Positions 44,455 to 54,245 of a stretch of DNA of 64,000 bases are shown piece by piece. The notes below the pieces were generated by a model that made no database searches, was not told the DNA's origin, and worked only from the letters and a program-made list of their open reading frames with translations. The translations under genes and the position numbers were made by a program. Each line of letters starts with the position of its first letter. Within the stretch, counting starts at the first letter, position 1. Source of the stretch: Marinobacter sediminum (GTDB lineage Bacteria; Pseudomonadota; Gammaproteobacteria; Pseudomonadales; Oleiphilaceae); contig NZ_JAEMQH010000001.1 in assembly GCF_016820575.1 (NCBI RefSeq), positions 1,240,001-1,304,000 on the forward strand, in the 5' to 3' direction.

Positions 44455-45741
44455 TTACGCCTCCTCGAAGGTCTGGTCGAAGAACTGGTTCAGCCGCGTT
44501 TGCGCGGTTTCGCGCACCGCTGCAACCGGAATCTGTTCGACCAGCTCGTTAATAAAGGCCATGGTCAGCAGGACATTGGCTTCACGCCGGGCGATACCGC
44601 GGGATACCAGGTAGAACAGGGACGCTTCGTCTAACTGGCCGATGGTGGCGCCGTGGGCGCATTTAACGTCATCGGCATAGATTTCCAGTTCCGGCTTGGT
44701 ATCTATCTCTGCACCGTTGGACAGCAGCAGGTTCTTGTTGTTCATATCCGCATTGGACTTCTGGGCGTCCTGGTGAATATGAATCCGGCCATTAAAGATC
44801 GCGTGGGACTGATCCGCCGCAATATTGCGGTAGGTTTCCTCGCTGTTGCAGTGGGCCGCGATATGCTCAATCGTGGTGTGATTGTCGTAATGCTGCTTGC
44901 CCTGGGTGACCACCACGCCGTTCAGTTTGCACTCGGCACCTTCGCCTTCCAGGCGAACCTGCAGGTCGTGCCGACGCAGCGGGCCGCCAAAGCCGACGCA
45001 GTGGCTCTCAAAGCGGGAGCTGCGCTGCTGGCGGACACCGGTAGCACCGATGTGCTGGACGTTCTCGCCTTCCATGTTCAGGCGAATGCTGGTGACGTTG
45101 GCGCCATCGGCCAGGGTGAATTCGGACACGGTGTTGACCATCACCGGCTCAGAACCGCTGGAAATGTACTCTTCCACCAGGGTGATCTGACTGTGCCGGC
45201 CCGCATCCACATAAATACGCGGGAACGCCGACCCGCTGGCGTCTGCAGTTACTTCGTGCACGATAAATAGCGGCTGGTCGAGCACGGCGTCCGGTGACAA
45301 TCGGATCAGCAGGCCATCTTCGAAACGTGCCGAGTTCAGGCGCGCCATCTGCACGGCGTTGTTGTCCAGGGTGCTGTCCAGGCGATCGGCCAGCTCAGCG
45401 GCTTCGTCGTCACTGAGGTCGTCAAAGCTCTGGATGGTGATGCCATCCAGGTCCGGGTACTCGCTGGCTTCCGGGATCATGACCCCGTTCAGGAACGCCA
45501 CCTTGTAACCGGGCACCGCCAGGCTGCTGCCAGTCTTGCCATCGGCGGGCAGGGCGTTAGCCATCTCGTCGGTTAGCTTCAGGAACTTACTGGAGTACTT
45601 CCAGTTTTCCGTTTTGCGCGTGGGCAGTGGCATGTCGACCAGGGCCGTGCCCCGTTGCTTGCGCAGTGCCACCAGCGGCTCCGGCAGGGAATGCCCGACC
45701 GGATGCAAAAACGCGCTGGAAAGAGTGGGTGCTGGTTTCAT
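44455..45741 (-). CDS. sufD: Fe-S cluster scaffold subunit SufD
   Basis: A 428-residue component of the SufBC2D scaffold. The C-terminal half is the conserved beta-helix core (NGVVVTQGKQHYDNHTTIEHIAAHCNSEETYRNIAADQSHAIFNGRI, and CAHGATIGQLDEASLFYLVSRGI with the key His and Cys region). The N-terminal third is variable, as is normal. 12 bases after sufC and six before sufS. Confidence 0.94.
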   Translation of the reverse strand: MKPAPTLSSAFLHPVGHSLPEPLVALRKQRGTALVDMPLPTRKTENWKYSSKFLKLTDEMANALPADGKTGSSLAVPGYKVAFLNGVMIPEASEYPDLDGITIQSFDDLSDDEAAELADRLDSTLDNNAVQMARLNSARFEDGLLIRLSPDAVLDQPLFIVHEVTADASGSAFPRIYVDAGRHSQITLVEEYISSGSEPVMVNTVSEFTLADGANVTSIRLNMEGENVQHIGATGVRQQRSSRFESHCVGFGGPLRRHDLQVRLEGEGAECKLNGVVVTQGKQHYDNHTTIEHIAAHCNSEETYRNIAADQSHAIFNGRIHIHQDAQKSNADMNNKNLLLSNGAEIDTKPELEIYADDVKCAHGATIGQLDEASLFYLVSRGIARREANVLLTMAFINELVEQIPVAAVRETAQTRLNQFFDQTFEEA

Positions 45742-45753
45742 TCCGCGAGCTCC

Positions 45754-46539
45754 TTAGTTGCCAGAACCGTTAGCTGAACTGTCGGCAGTTTCTTCATCCT
45801 TGATGCCGAGCCAGCCGTAGCCGCGTTCTTCCAGCTCCAGGGCCAACTCACGGCCACCGGATTTAACGATCTTGCCACCGGCCAGCACGTGCACGTAATC
45901 CGGCACAATGTGGTTCAGCAGGCGCTGGTAGTGAGTCACCATCAGAATGGCACGGTCTTCGGCACGCAGAGCGTTAACGCCATTGGAAACGACTTGCAGG
46001 GCGTCAATGTCGAGGCCGGAATCGGTTTCGTCCAGAATCGCCAGCTTCGGCTGCAGCAGCAGCGCCTGCATGATCTCGTTGCGCTTCTTTTCGCCGCCGG
46101 AGAAGCCTTCGTTCACGCCGCGCTTCAGGAAAGCGGGGTCAAGGTCGACCTGCTTGGAAACTTCCTTGGCCAGCTTCATGAATTCCGCTGCGTTCATTTC
46201 CGGCTCGCCGCGGTGGGTGCGCATGGCGTTCACCGCGGTGCGCAGGAACTGCAGGTTGCTGACGCCGGGGATTTCCACCGGGTACTGGAAGGCCAGGAAG
46301 ATGCCTTCGCGGGCGCGCTCTTCGGTTTCCAGGTCCAACAGGTTCTCACCATTCAGGGTGATCTCGCCGCTGGTGACTTCAAATGCTTCGTTGCCTGCCA
46401 GCACCTGAGACAGAGTGCTCTTGCCGGAGCCGTTCGGCCCCATGATGGCGTGAACTTCCCCGGCTTTGATCTCCAGGTTGATGCCTTTGAGGATTTCCTT
46501 GTCCTCAACGGATGCGTGCAGGTTTTTGATGCTCAGCAT
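45754..46539 (-). CDS. sufC: Fe-S assembly ATPase SufC
   Basis: A 261-residue ABC-type ATPase that drives rearrangement of the SufBD scaffold. Walker A GPNGSGKST near residue 35, the signature FSGGEKKRNEIMQ and Walker B LAILDETDSGLDIDAL are intact. The C-terminal YVHVLAGGKIVKSGGRELALELEERGYGWL is typical. It lies 66 bases downstream of sufB. Confidence 0.95.
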   Translation of the reverse strand: MLSIKNLHASVEDKEILKGINLEIKAGEVHAIMGPNGSGKSTLSQVLAGNEAFEVTSGEITLNGENLLDLETEERAREGIFLAFQYPVEIPGVSNLQFLRTAVNAMRTHRGEPEMNAAEFMKLAKEVSKQVDLDPAFLKRGVNEGFSGGEKKRNEIMQALLLQPKLAILDETDSGLDIDALQVVSNGVNALRAEDRAILMVTHYQRLLNHIVPDYVHVLAGGKIVKSGGRELALELEERGYGWLGIKDEETADSSANGSGN

Positions 46540-46605
46540 TTGTGGCGTTCTCTCTTCGTTAATCTGTATGAATTCGTTTAAACGTGTCCGGGTCTCGCGC
46601 TGCCG

Positions 46606-48054
<1,449 letters not shown>

Positions 48055-48268
48055 GGTGGTCGCTCCGTATTCTCTCATCTCGGGCGTCTGCGCCCTTGGT
48101 GTGCCGACGATCCGAGGTGTCTCGGCGCCGGTCGTATGTCATCAGTTTGGGTGTTGCAGTGGTCGTTCGTTCCTTGAATACGCCCTGCAATCGATTTTTG
48201 GATGACGGGTCGTGAAGGCCGGGTGTTGAAAAATCAGTAGAAAAACCGGCAAAACCCGTTGCTTCTGG
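48055..48268 (-). other. Long 5' leader of the suf operon
   Basis: If transcription starts about seven bases after the -10 at 48275-48280, the message has roughly 214 bases before sufB. It contains short hairpins, such as GGGCGTCTGCGCCC at 48082-48095 and one around CCGAGACACCTCGG at about 48115-48127. No reading frame in it looks genuine. It could be a target for a small RNA or simply an untranslated leader. Confidence 0.45.
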
Positions 48269-48274
48269 CGAGCG

Positions 48275-48303
48275 ATTATACAATACCAGAGTAAAATAGT
48301 CAG
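48275..48303 (-). promoter_or_regulatory. Promoter of the suf operon
   Basis: On the minus strand CTGACT, a 17-base spacer and a perfect TATAAT make a good sigma-70 promoter. The -35 and most of the spacer lie inside the IscR-type palindrome at 48283-48307. Confidence 0.78.
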
Positions 48304-48307
48304 GTAT
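48283..48307. promoter_or_regulatory. IscR type 1 binding site over the suf promoter
   Basis: A 25-bp dyad matching the type 1 IscR consensus at 23 positions: the arm AGTCAGGTAT fits perfectly, the other arm ATACCAGAGT differs at two bases, and the centre AAAAT fits. Type 1 sites are bound by cluster-loaded IscR. Because the site covers the -35, holo-IscR would repress suf when clusters are sufficient. The regulator itself must lie elsewhere. Confidence 0.82.
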
Positions 48308-48425
48308 TAAAATGATCGAGTCGGAATTATACCGTAATCGGGGCGCCGGGCACCAAGGCAGTGCTAATCGCGGTAATAGAGACGGCCTTAAAGCGTATTC
48401 AGGAGGGGCATCGTTAGACCAATGG

Positions 48426-48872
48426 CTATTCGCTGGTTCGGTACAGATCATCGAGATTGGTGGAGTAGCGAATGTCCATCAGTTGCCAGCCATTGCCGCC
48501 GGCCTGGTAGTAGGTAAATTGCCAGGCCAGAGCGGCGCTCTCGAATTTTTGCAGCCAAGTCTCCCGGGTGAAATCATCGGCAATGATCTCGGTTTGCACT
48601 CGGGAACTGCCAACCGGTTCTCCGATGCTCTGCCGGAGTTGCTGCAAGTAGGTCGCCGCCTCTTTGGCGGCGTTGTCATGGCTGTCGCTGGGGCCTGTCA
48701 GCACCGGGCGAACGCTGTTGTAGGCGGCTATGGTGCGCCCGCTGGCGATCATGTCCATGAACGCGCCGGTCTGCTGCCGAATGTCCTCTCGGCTGGTGAG
48801 GCTCTCCGCGCTGATTATGAAGCTGGCGGCTGCCAGCCAGGGCAGGGCAAAAAGAGGTAGTTTGGCGTGCAC
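48426..48872 (-). CDS. Exported protein of unknown function (DUF4019-like)
   Basis: A 148-residue protein starting at a GTG after GGGAG. A signal peptide (about residues 1-22, FALPWLAAASFIISAES) is followed by a helical part and the C-terminal segment WLQKFESAALAWQFTYYQAGGNGWQLMDIRYSTNLDDLY, which resembles small secreted proteins of the DUF4019 kind. It is upstream of the suf promoter on the same strand but unlikely to be part of that operon. Function unknown. Confidence 0.7.
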   Translation of the reverse strand: MHAKLPLFALPWLAAASFIISAESLTSREDIRQQTGAFMDMIASGRTIAAYNSVRPVLTGPSDSHDNAAKEAATYLQQLRQSIGEPVGSSRVQTEIIADDFTRETWLQKFESAALAWQFTYYQAGGNGWQLMDIRYSTNLDDLYRTSE

Positions 48873-49078
48873 GTGACAGGTCTCCCATGGCTAACTGTGA
48901 TCAGGGGCCTGGTGCGCCGGGCAGTCATTCCGTCGACCAATGCAGGCTGCAAAGCTGCTTTTGTGAGTGTAGTCCAGTTCTGGCCGGGCAAGGAGATCGT
49001 TGGGCGGTCATGAAATGTGTCTGAAACAGGTAGCGTCTAACCTCGGGGCATGGCTAAAAGGTCTAATTGATTCCTTTC

Positions 49079-49096
49079 AGCGAACGCGTGTACGCT
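49079..49096. promoter_or_regulatory. FabR-like palindrome at the promoter of the AraC-type gene
   Basis: AGCGAACGCGTGTACGCT is an 18-bp imperfect dyad (seven of nine pairs) close to the FabR consensus AGCGTACANNTGTACGCT. It covers the likely -10 of a weak promoter (TTGATT, 17 bases, TACGCT) and lies 47 bases before the AraC-type gene. A second, better match is at 61160-61177. Binding by a FabR/DesT-type TetR protein encoded elsewhere is inferred. Confidence 0.6.
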
Positions 49097-49143
49097 GACT
49101 GGGGTGGTCTATCGACCCCGTTGGATACTAGGAGGGAATGTCC

Positions 49144-49500
49144 ATGGCGTCAGAATCTCTGAGCCGGGAAGGAGTGCGGGTAAATTTGAGTGCCCGTGTC
49201 AGTCTGCTGATCAGCACCCAGCTTGCCCGTGGCAAGGTAGGTGTCGAGGCGGTGGCGTCCCAGCTGCACATGAGCCGCTATACCCTGCACAAGAAACTGA
49301 AGCGGGAAGGGCTGACCTTCGCGCGCCTGCTGGAAGATGTCCGGCGTACCCAGGCGTTGAACTACATGCAGGATAAAACCAAGCCGCTGGTCGAAATCGC
49401 CGAGCAGCTTGGCTTCTCTGAGTTGAGTGCATTCAGCCGGGCCTTCAAGCGCTGGATGGGCACGTCGCCGGCTGAATACCGCTCGGTCAGATTTTCCTGA
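49144..49500 (+). CDS. Stand-alone AraC-type HTH DNA-binding protein
   Basis: A 118-residue protein made almost wholly of the AraC/XylS double helix-turn-helix: VEAVASQLHMSRYTLHKKLKREGLTFARLLEDVRRTQAL, then LVEIAEQLGFSELSAFSRAFKRWMGTSPAEYR. The N-terminal ligand domain of normal 300-340-residue members is missing. It has a strong AGGAGGG seven bases before the chosen ATG (49144) and its own promoter region with a FabR-like dyad, so it looks functional rather than a remnant. It converges with fabB, three bases between stops. Target genes unknown; fabAB is an attractive guess. Confidence 0.85.
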   Translation: MASESLSREGVRVNLSARVSLLISTQLARGKVGVEAVASQLHMSRYTLHKKLKREGLTFARLLEDVRRTQALNYMQDKTKPLVEIAEQLGFSELSAFSRAFKRWMGTSPAEYRSVRFS

Positions 49501-49513
49501 AGGTTATACCTTC
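49499..49513. terminator. Small hairpin at the meeting point of the AraC-type gene and fabB
   Basis: GAAGGT, a three-base loop and ACCTTC form a perfect six-bp stem that overlaps the stop codons of both convergent genes. No T-run; weak as a terminator, but no better one is visible there. Confidence 0.4.
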
Positions 49514-50715
49514 TTGAAAATCAGTGTGGCGTTGGTGCCGCCAAAGCCGAAGCTGTTACTCATCACCAGATCCAGGTTCTGGTTGTCCATACGCTCCCGC
49601 ACGATCGGGTAGCCCTCGGCGCCTTCATCCAGATTCTGAATGTTGGCAGACGGTGCAATGAAGCCTTCGCGCTGCATGATCAGGCTGTAGATCGCCTCAT
49701 GCACGCCGGCAGCACCCAGCGCGTGACCGCACAGAGGCTTGGTTGAACTCAGCGGTGGAATCTTGTCACCGAAGGTTTCTTTCAGAGCCTTGAGTTCGGT
49801 GACATCACCGGCCGGGGTGCTGGTGCCGTGCGTGTTGATGTAGCTGATCTCGCCGTCAACATTCTTCATGGCCTGCTGCATGCAGCGGATAGCGCCTTCG
49901 CCGCTGGGGGCGACCATGTCGGCGCCGTCTGAAGTTGCGCCAAAGCCAACCAGTTCACCCAGTATGGTGGCGCCACGGGCTTCCGCGTGCTCGAGAGCTT
50001 CCAGAACCAGGGTTCCGCCGCCGCCGGAAATGACAAAGCCATCGCGATCCGCGTCATAGGTGCGGGACGCCAGTTCCGGGGTGTCGTTGTACTTGGTGGA
50101 CAACGCGCCCATGGCGTCAAACAGCAGGCTCAGGCTCCAGTGAATGTCTTCACCGCCGCCGGCCAGCATGATGTCCTGGCGGCCCAGGGCGATCAGGTCT
50201 GCGGCATGGCCGATAGCGTGCGCACTGGTGGCACAGGCTGAGGTGATGCCGTAGTTAACGCCGGTGATGCCAAAGGCAGTAGAGATCGAAGCGTTGATGG
50301 AGCTGCCCATGGTGCGCGGAACCCGGTACGGACCGACCCGGCGAATGCCTTTTTCGCGATGGGTATCGATGGCATCCAGCAGTTCCACAGTCGAGGCGCC
50401 GCCAGTGCCGAAAATAGCACCGGTGGTGTTGGCCTTGATCTGCTCTTCACTCAAGCCGGCCTGTTCGATGGCTTCGCGGGTGGCCAGGTAGGTATAACCG
50501 GAGGCCGGGCACATGAATCGAAAGAGTTTTCGATCGATCAGCTCAGCCAGGTTGAGGTTGATCTGGCCGCACACGTGGCTACGCAGGCCATTGTCCCTGG
50601 CTTCCTCACTGAATCCGATGCCTGGGCGGGAATCCCGCAGAGACTCGGTGACTTCTTTCTGATTGGTGCCAAGGCTGGAAACAATTCCCATGCCGGTGAT
50701 AACAACACGACGCAT
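49504..50715 (-). CDS. fabB: Beta-ketoacyl-ACP synthase I
   Basis: FabB elongates fatty acids and is needed for the unsaturated branch. The 403-residue protein has the nucleophile in [11 protein letters not shown] near residue 162 and the two catalytic histidines in [12 protein letters not shown] (near 297) and [10 protein letters not shown] (near 332), the KAS I/II set. Pairing with fabA in one operon identifies it as FabB rather than FabF. It follows fabA by 11 bases. Confidence 0.95.
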   Translation of the reverse strand: MRRVVITGMGIVSSLGTNQKEVTESLRDSRPGIGFSEEARDNGLRSHVCGQINLNLAELIDRKLFRFMCPASGYTYLATREAIEQAGLSEEQIKANTTGAIFGTGGASTVELLDAIDTHREKGIRRVGPYRVPRTMGSSINASISTAFGITGVNYGITSACATSAHAIGHAADLIALGRQDIMLAGGGEDIHWSLSLLFDAMGALSTKYNDTPELASRTYDADRDGFVISGGGGTLVLEALEHAEARGATILGELVGFGATSDGADMVAPSGEGAIRCMQQAMKNVDGEISYINTHGTSTPAGDVTELKALKETFGDKIPPLSSTKPLCGHALGAAGVHEAIYSLIMQREGFIAPSANIQNLDEGAEGYPIVRERMDNQNLDLVMSNSFGFGGTNATLIFKKV

Positions 50716-50726
50716 CTTGTTAACTC

Positions 50727-51236
50727 CTAAAAATCATCGGTGGAAGAGAACATGCCAACCCGAAGGTCTTTGGCGGTGTAGATCTCTCTTCCGTCCACTT
50801 CCATGCTGCCATCCGCGATGGCCATGGTGAGCTTGCGATTGATCAGTCTTTTGATATCGAGACGGTAGGTGACTTTCTTGGCCGTCGGGAGTACCTGGCC
50901 AGTGAACTTCACTTCACCCGCACCCAGGGCCCGGCCTTTGCCTTCGCCGCCATTCCACGCCAGCAAGAAGCCAACCAGCTGCCACATGGCATCCAGGCCC
51001 AGGCAACCGGGCATGACCGGGTCATCGACAAAGTGAACTTTGAAGAACCACAGGTCCGGGTTAATGTCGAGCTCAGCGACCAGGCTGCCTTTGCCATACG
51101 CACCGTCGTCGAGAGCGATGTGGGTAATGCGGTCGACCATCAGCATTTCGTCGATGGGCAGGCGCATGGAGCCCGGGAAGAGCTTGCCATGCCCGCATTT
51201 GATCAGGTCTTCTTTATCAAAATGATCCGGGTTCAT
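50727..51236 (-). CDS. fabA: 3-hydroxydecanoyl-ACP dehydratase/isomerase
   Basis: FabA dehydrates 3-hydroxydecanoyl-ACP and isomerises the trans-2 product to cis-3, the entry point to unsaturated fatty acids. The 169-residue hot-dog enzyme has the catalytic pair in [20 protein letters not shown] (H68 and D82). The start at 51236 gives [20 protein letters not shown], the usual N-terminus. The upstream region holds TTGCCA as a possible -35 but no clear FabR- or DesT-like dyad was found there. Confidence 0.96.
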   Translation of the reverse strand: MNPDHFDKEDLIKCGHGKLFPGSMRLPIDEMLMVDRITHIALDDGAYGKGSLVAELDINPDLWFFKVHFVDDPVMPGCLGLDAMWQLVGFLLAWNGGEGKGRALGAGEVKFTGQVLPTAKKVTYRLDIKRLINRKLTMAIADGSMEVDGREIYTAKDLRVGMFSSTDDF

Positions 51237-51429
51237 AGTGCCAGTGTCTCTGTTACAGAATGATTTACTAATACTGTAGCGCGTATCTGGCAATGAGCTA
51301 TTGACCTTTAGTGGATGTTTGCCGGTGCAGCCGATATTTCACATAAGGTTTCAGGATAATTCGTCGGAAATTTGTAAGCCCGGTTTTGCGGTCAAGCTAG
51401 AACGGAGTGGTGCTGGAAGTTTGGTGAGC

Positions 51430-52773
51430 TTAAAGAAGCTGAGCACTGAGCTCGACGATCGCAGAGAGGCCATGGCCCTTGTTTCGCTCAATGATCAGGT
51501 TTCCGCCGTACCGACCGACGATATCGTTAACGATAGCCAGTCCGAGGCCATGGCCCGATATCTGTTCGTCCAGCCTTAATCCACGTTTTCCGAGTTTGCT
51601 TAACGACTCTTCGGCGACTCCTGGTCCGTCGTCGCTGACGGCGATCACCATCCTCCCCTGGTCATCCCTTAACGATAGTTCGACACAGTGGGCGGACCAT
51701 TTGCCAGCGTTATCCAAAAGATTGCCGAGAATTTCGTTGAGGTCGTGCTGTTCGATGGGCCAGTGGGTTTCTTCCGTCAATTCAGTGGATAGCTCAAACG
51801 ATTTCTCAGGGTACAAACGCCCAAGCATCCACAGCAGGTCTCTGGCTTGATCAACGGGTCTTGAGCTTTTTCCGGCCTGAGGACCGGCAAACCGGCTGCG
51901 GCGCATTTCGGCTTCAAGTTGTTTGTCGAGATTGCCAAGTCGGGATCCCATCTCTTGTCTCAGATCATCATCAAGTGTTCGGGAGGTGTCTTCGAGGACC
52001 TGCCTGACCGCAGCAATGGGCGTTTTAACGCTATGGGAAAGATTAGCGAGTGCATCACGGGAACGTTCGAGTCTTTGATCCAGTGAATCGAGGACCTGGT
52101 TGAGTTGTTGCACGAGGGGGCGAAATTCCTCAGGGGCTCGCACGTTAATTCGCGTTACCTCTCCGGTTTGTAGCTGTTTCAGTGCAGCCTGGAGTGAACC
52201 GATAGGCCGCATTGAGAGTGTGATTGCGACCCAAATCACTCCCACAAGTAACATAATCAGCAAGAGAGACACGATTGCGGTCCAGGCATGCAGCTCCGCC
52301 TGACTGTCGTGCAACGCGGCCATGTCTTCCGCAACAATGACCACGAGACGTTCACCAGCTACCTGGAAAGATTTCCGGAACGCCAGTATGTCGGAGGGCG
52401 CGTTTAGGATTTTGCTGTTTCGGACTCTAACTGTTCCCGGCTGGCCTGGCTCAAGCAGCGGGCCGAGCAGCGCCGCCCAGGATTGCGGTGAGACCAGGGT
52501 TTGAGTCGGAGATTGAATGGCGAAGGCGTGGTGAAAAACTTCCTGGAAATAGTCACCCGTCTGGAGATTGCGTATCTTGCCGTCCGATTCGCGAATCTGG
52601 TGTTCCAGAAAGGCAACTTCGTCTTTCAAGCGGCTTTCGACGAAGTCCCGGGACATTCGCTCAAGCAGCAAACCGTGCACCAGCCAGGCGATGGCCATCA
52701 GGAGGATGCCTGACGGAAGCAAGAGGGCGAGAAGTGTTCCTTTGATTGATGTGGGTTTTCTAAAGAGTGTCAT
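51430..52773 (-). CDS. Sensor histidine kinase, probably metal/envelope responsive
   Basis: A 447-residue inner-membrane kinase: TM1 at about residues 13-35, a periplasmic sensor to about 163, TM2 at about 165-187, HAMP, then the phosphorylated histidine in NLSHSVKTPIAAVR (H247) and a HATPase domain with NLLDNAGKW, SDDGPGVAEE and GHGLGLAIV. The H-box with S-V-K-T-P resembles PhoQ-like kinases rather than the common H-E-L-R-T-P. Start at 52773 overlaps the regulator gene by 14 bases. Divergent from a copper operon, so copper sensing is a reasonable inference. Confidence 0.88.
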   Translation of the reverse strand: MTLFRKPTSIKGTLLALLLPSGILLMAIAWLVHGLLLERMSRDFVESRLKDEVAFLEHQIRESDGKIRNLQTGDYFQEVFHHAFAIQSPTQTLVSPQSWAALLGPLLEPGQPGTVRVRNSKILNAPSDILAFRKSFQVAGERLVVIVAEDMAALHDSQAELHAWTAIVSLLLIMLLVGVIWVAITLSMRPIGSLQAALKQLQTGEVTRINVRAPEEFRPLVQQLNQVLDSLDQRLERSRDALANLSHSVKTPIAAVRQVLEDTSRTLDDDLRQEMGSRLGNLDKQLEAEMRRSRFAGPQAGKSSRPVDQARDLLWMLGRLYPEKSFELSTELTEETHWPIEQHDLNEILGNLLDNAGKWSAHCVELSLRDDQGRMVIAVSDDGPGVAEESLSKLGKRGLRLDEQISGHGLGLAIVNDIVGRYGGNLIIERNKGHGLSAIVELSAQLL

Positions 52774-53425
52774 CAAACAGATATCCCTGGCCGCGTCGCG
52801 TTGCGATGGTGCTAGCGCCCACCAGTTTCCGCAGGCGGCGGATATAGGCCTCGATGACATTGTCACTCGGGCTCTCGTTCAGGTTATAGAGCTGTTCCAT
52901 AAGCTGTTCTTTGGAAAAAACCTGGCCGGGGCGGCTCATTAAACAACGGAGTAGACGGAACTCGGTGCCGGTCAGGCTGTGCTCTGCACCGTCGTCCATT
53001 TTCAGGGTTTGGCGATTTTCGTCCAGTTCAAAGCGACCTGCTTTTACCGAGGACTGCACTCGTCCTTCACTTCGCCGCACGATGGCGTTCAGTCTGGCGA
53101 TCAGTTCTTCGGTCTGAAATGGTTTGGCGAGGTAGTCGTCGGCACCTGCTTTCAAGCCGTTCACCTTATCTTGCCAGTCGCCCCGTGCAGTGAGTATCAG
53201 AACCGGGAAATTTGCGCCGTTCATTCGCCACTGCCGTAGCACGTCCAAGCCGTTTCCGTCTGGCAGCCCCAAGTCCAGAATGCCAACGCGATAGTCTTCT
53301 TGCTGGCCCAGAGCCATCGCTTCTCTGGCCGTTCGCGTGGTGTCTACGCTGAAGCCCGCCTTCTCCAGTTGGCCAGAGAGGCCGTCAGCCAGCAAACGAT
53401 CATCCTCGACCAACAATAATCTCAT
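52760..53425 (-). CDS. OmpR-family response regulator
   Basis: A 221-residue regulator with a receiver domain (acidic pair in LLLVEDD, phosphorylated D51 in GILDLGLPDG, Lys in DDYLAKPF) and a winged-helix output domain (about residues 125-221, LTGTEFRLLRCLM, SDNVIEAYIRRLRKLV). Forms a two-component system with the overlapping kinase gene. Direct repeats TTCAG-N6-TTCAG in the divergent region, one set in each orientation, are likely its binding sites, implying autoregulation and control of the cupredoxin operon. Closest by eye to PhoP/PmrA/QseB types. Confidence 0.9.
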   Translation of the reverse strand: MRLLLVEDDRLLADGLSGQLEKAGFSVDTTRTAREAMALGQQEDYRVGILDLGLPDGNGLDVLRQWRMNGANFPVLILTARGDWQDKVNGLKAGADDYLAKPFQTEELIARLNAIVRRSEGRVQSSVKAGRFELDENRQTLKMDDGAEHSLTGTEFRLLRCLMSRPGQVFSKEQLMEQLYNLNESPSDNVIEAYIRRLRKLVGASTIATRRGQGYLFDDTL

Positions 53426-53478
53426 CGATTACTTCCTTCCCAATAAAGTCCGTATCGCCGTGAGTGTCACCGATTAAT

Positions 53479-53494
53479 CTGAATTCAGCCTGAA
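53479..53494 (-). promoter_or_regulatory. Direct repeat TTCAG-N6-TTCAG facing the regulator gene
   Basis: On the minus strand TTCAG occurs twice with six bases between, an 11-bp period as used by OmpR-family dimers binding one face of DNA. It lies 54 bases upstream of the response-regulator start. It also embeds the palindrome CTGAATTCAG. Confidence 0.65.
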
Positions 53495-53513
53495 CAGTTA
53501 ATTATTCGTCATT

Positions 53514-53529
53514 TTCAGAAAGGATTCAG
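53514..53529 (+). promoter_or_regulatory. Direct repeat TTCAG-N6-TTCAG facing the copper operon
   Basis: Same motif and 11-bp period as at 53479-53494, but in the opposite orientation, about 97 bases before the cupredoxin start and 35 bp centre-to-centre from the other pair. The mirror arrangement suggests one phosphorylated regulator activates both directions. Confidence 0.68.
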
Positions 53530-53625
53530 GTTGATGAGCGATGGTACCTATCGTACCCGCTGGGCGCTCGTGTACCGAGCAAGCAGCCATTTTTTCTTTT
53601 GGGTCATTTCACTGGAGACGTGCTG

Positions 53626-54159
53626 ATGAGTGCATCAAGATTCGCCTTAGCGACACTGGCTATGTCGCTTTCGCTGTCCGCCATGGGCGCGGATTCCCAC
53701 CACAGCGGCCACGGGCATGGTTGGTCCGGAGGCGAGCCGGGTAAGGCTTCTGCAGTCAGCCGCACCATAAACATCGACATGCATGATAATTATTTCGAGC
53801 CTGAGTCCATTGACGTCAAAGCAGGTGAAACCGTGCGCTTTGTGGTATCGAACAAAGGCAGCCTGGTGCATGAGTTCAATGTTGGTACGCCGGACATGCA
53901 TGAGGCCCGGCAGGTGGAAATGAAGATGCTGGTGGAGCACGGCGTCATCCAGGGCGGTGCGCTGAATCACGCCATGATGGAGATGGATATGGGGGGCGGC
54001 CACTCCATGAAGCAGGACGACCCGAACAGTGTGTTGCTGGAACCAGGCGACAGCAGGGAGGTCGTGTGGACGTTCACGGGTGCGGGCGATCTTGAGTTTG
54101 CCTGCAACGTTCCGGGCCATTATCAGGCTGGCATGTACGGCGATGTGAACGTTAACTGA
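53626..54159 (+). CDS. Exported cupredoxin (plastocyanin/azurin-like) copper protein
   Basis: A 177-residue periplasmic protein: signal peptide to about residue 22 (SLSAMGA), a His-rich start to the mature chain (DSHHSGHGHGWSGG), then a cupredoxin domain. Type 1 copper ligands are visible: His in GSLVHEFNVG and Cys-His-Met in FACNVPGHYQAGMYG. A methionine-rich insert (HAMMEMDMGGGHSM) lies between. Resembles CopI-type copper tolerance cupredoxins. First gene of the copper operon; ATG at 53626 after CTGGAGACG. Likely binds or shuttles copper in the periplasm. Confidence 0.88.
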   Translation: MSASRFALATLAMSLSLSAMGADSHHSGHGHGWSGGEPGKASAVSRTINIDMHDNYFEPESIDVKAGETVRFVVSNKGSLVHEFNVGTPDMHEARQVEMKMLVEHGVIQGGALNHAMMEMDMGGGHSMKQDDPNSVLLEPGDSREVVWTFTGAGDLEFACNVPGHYQAGMYGDVNVN

Positions 54160-54245
54160 TTTGCCGTTACCGGGTGCGGGGAGCCAGTTGCGCGCTGGCT
54201 TCTCGGGCGGTAGCACGAACTTTGAGTGGTTGGGAGTAAATGTCC

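Noticed and set aside
48312..48860. Plus-strand open frame of 182 codons between suf and the AraC-type gene
   Set aside because: It opposes the DUF4019-like gene, which has a signal peptide and ribosome site, and its own start overlaps the IscR/suf promoter region; probably a shadow.
51237..51429. FabR/DesT-type operator upstream of fabA
   Set aside because: Only a weak ATAC...GTAT dyad is seen and it does not match AGCGTACANNTGTACGCT, unlike the two sites reported elsewhere.
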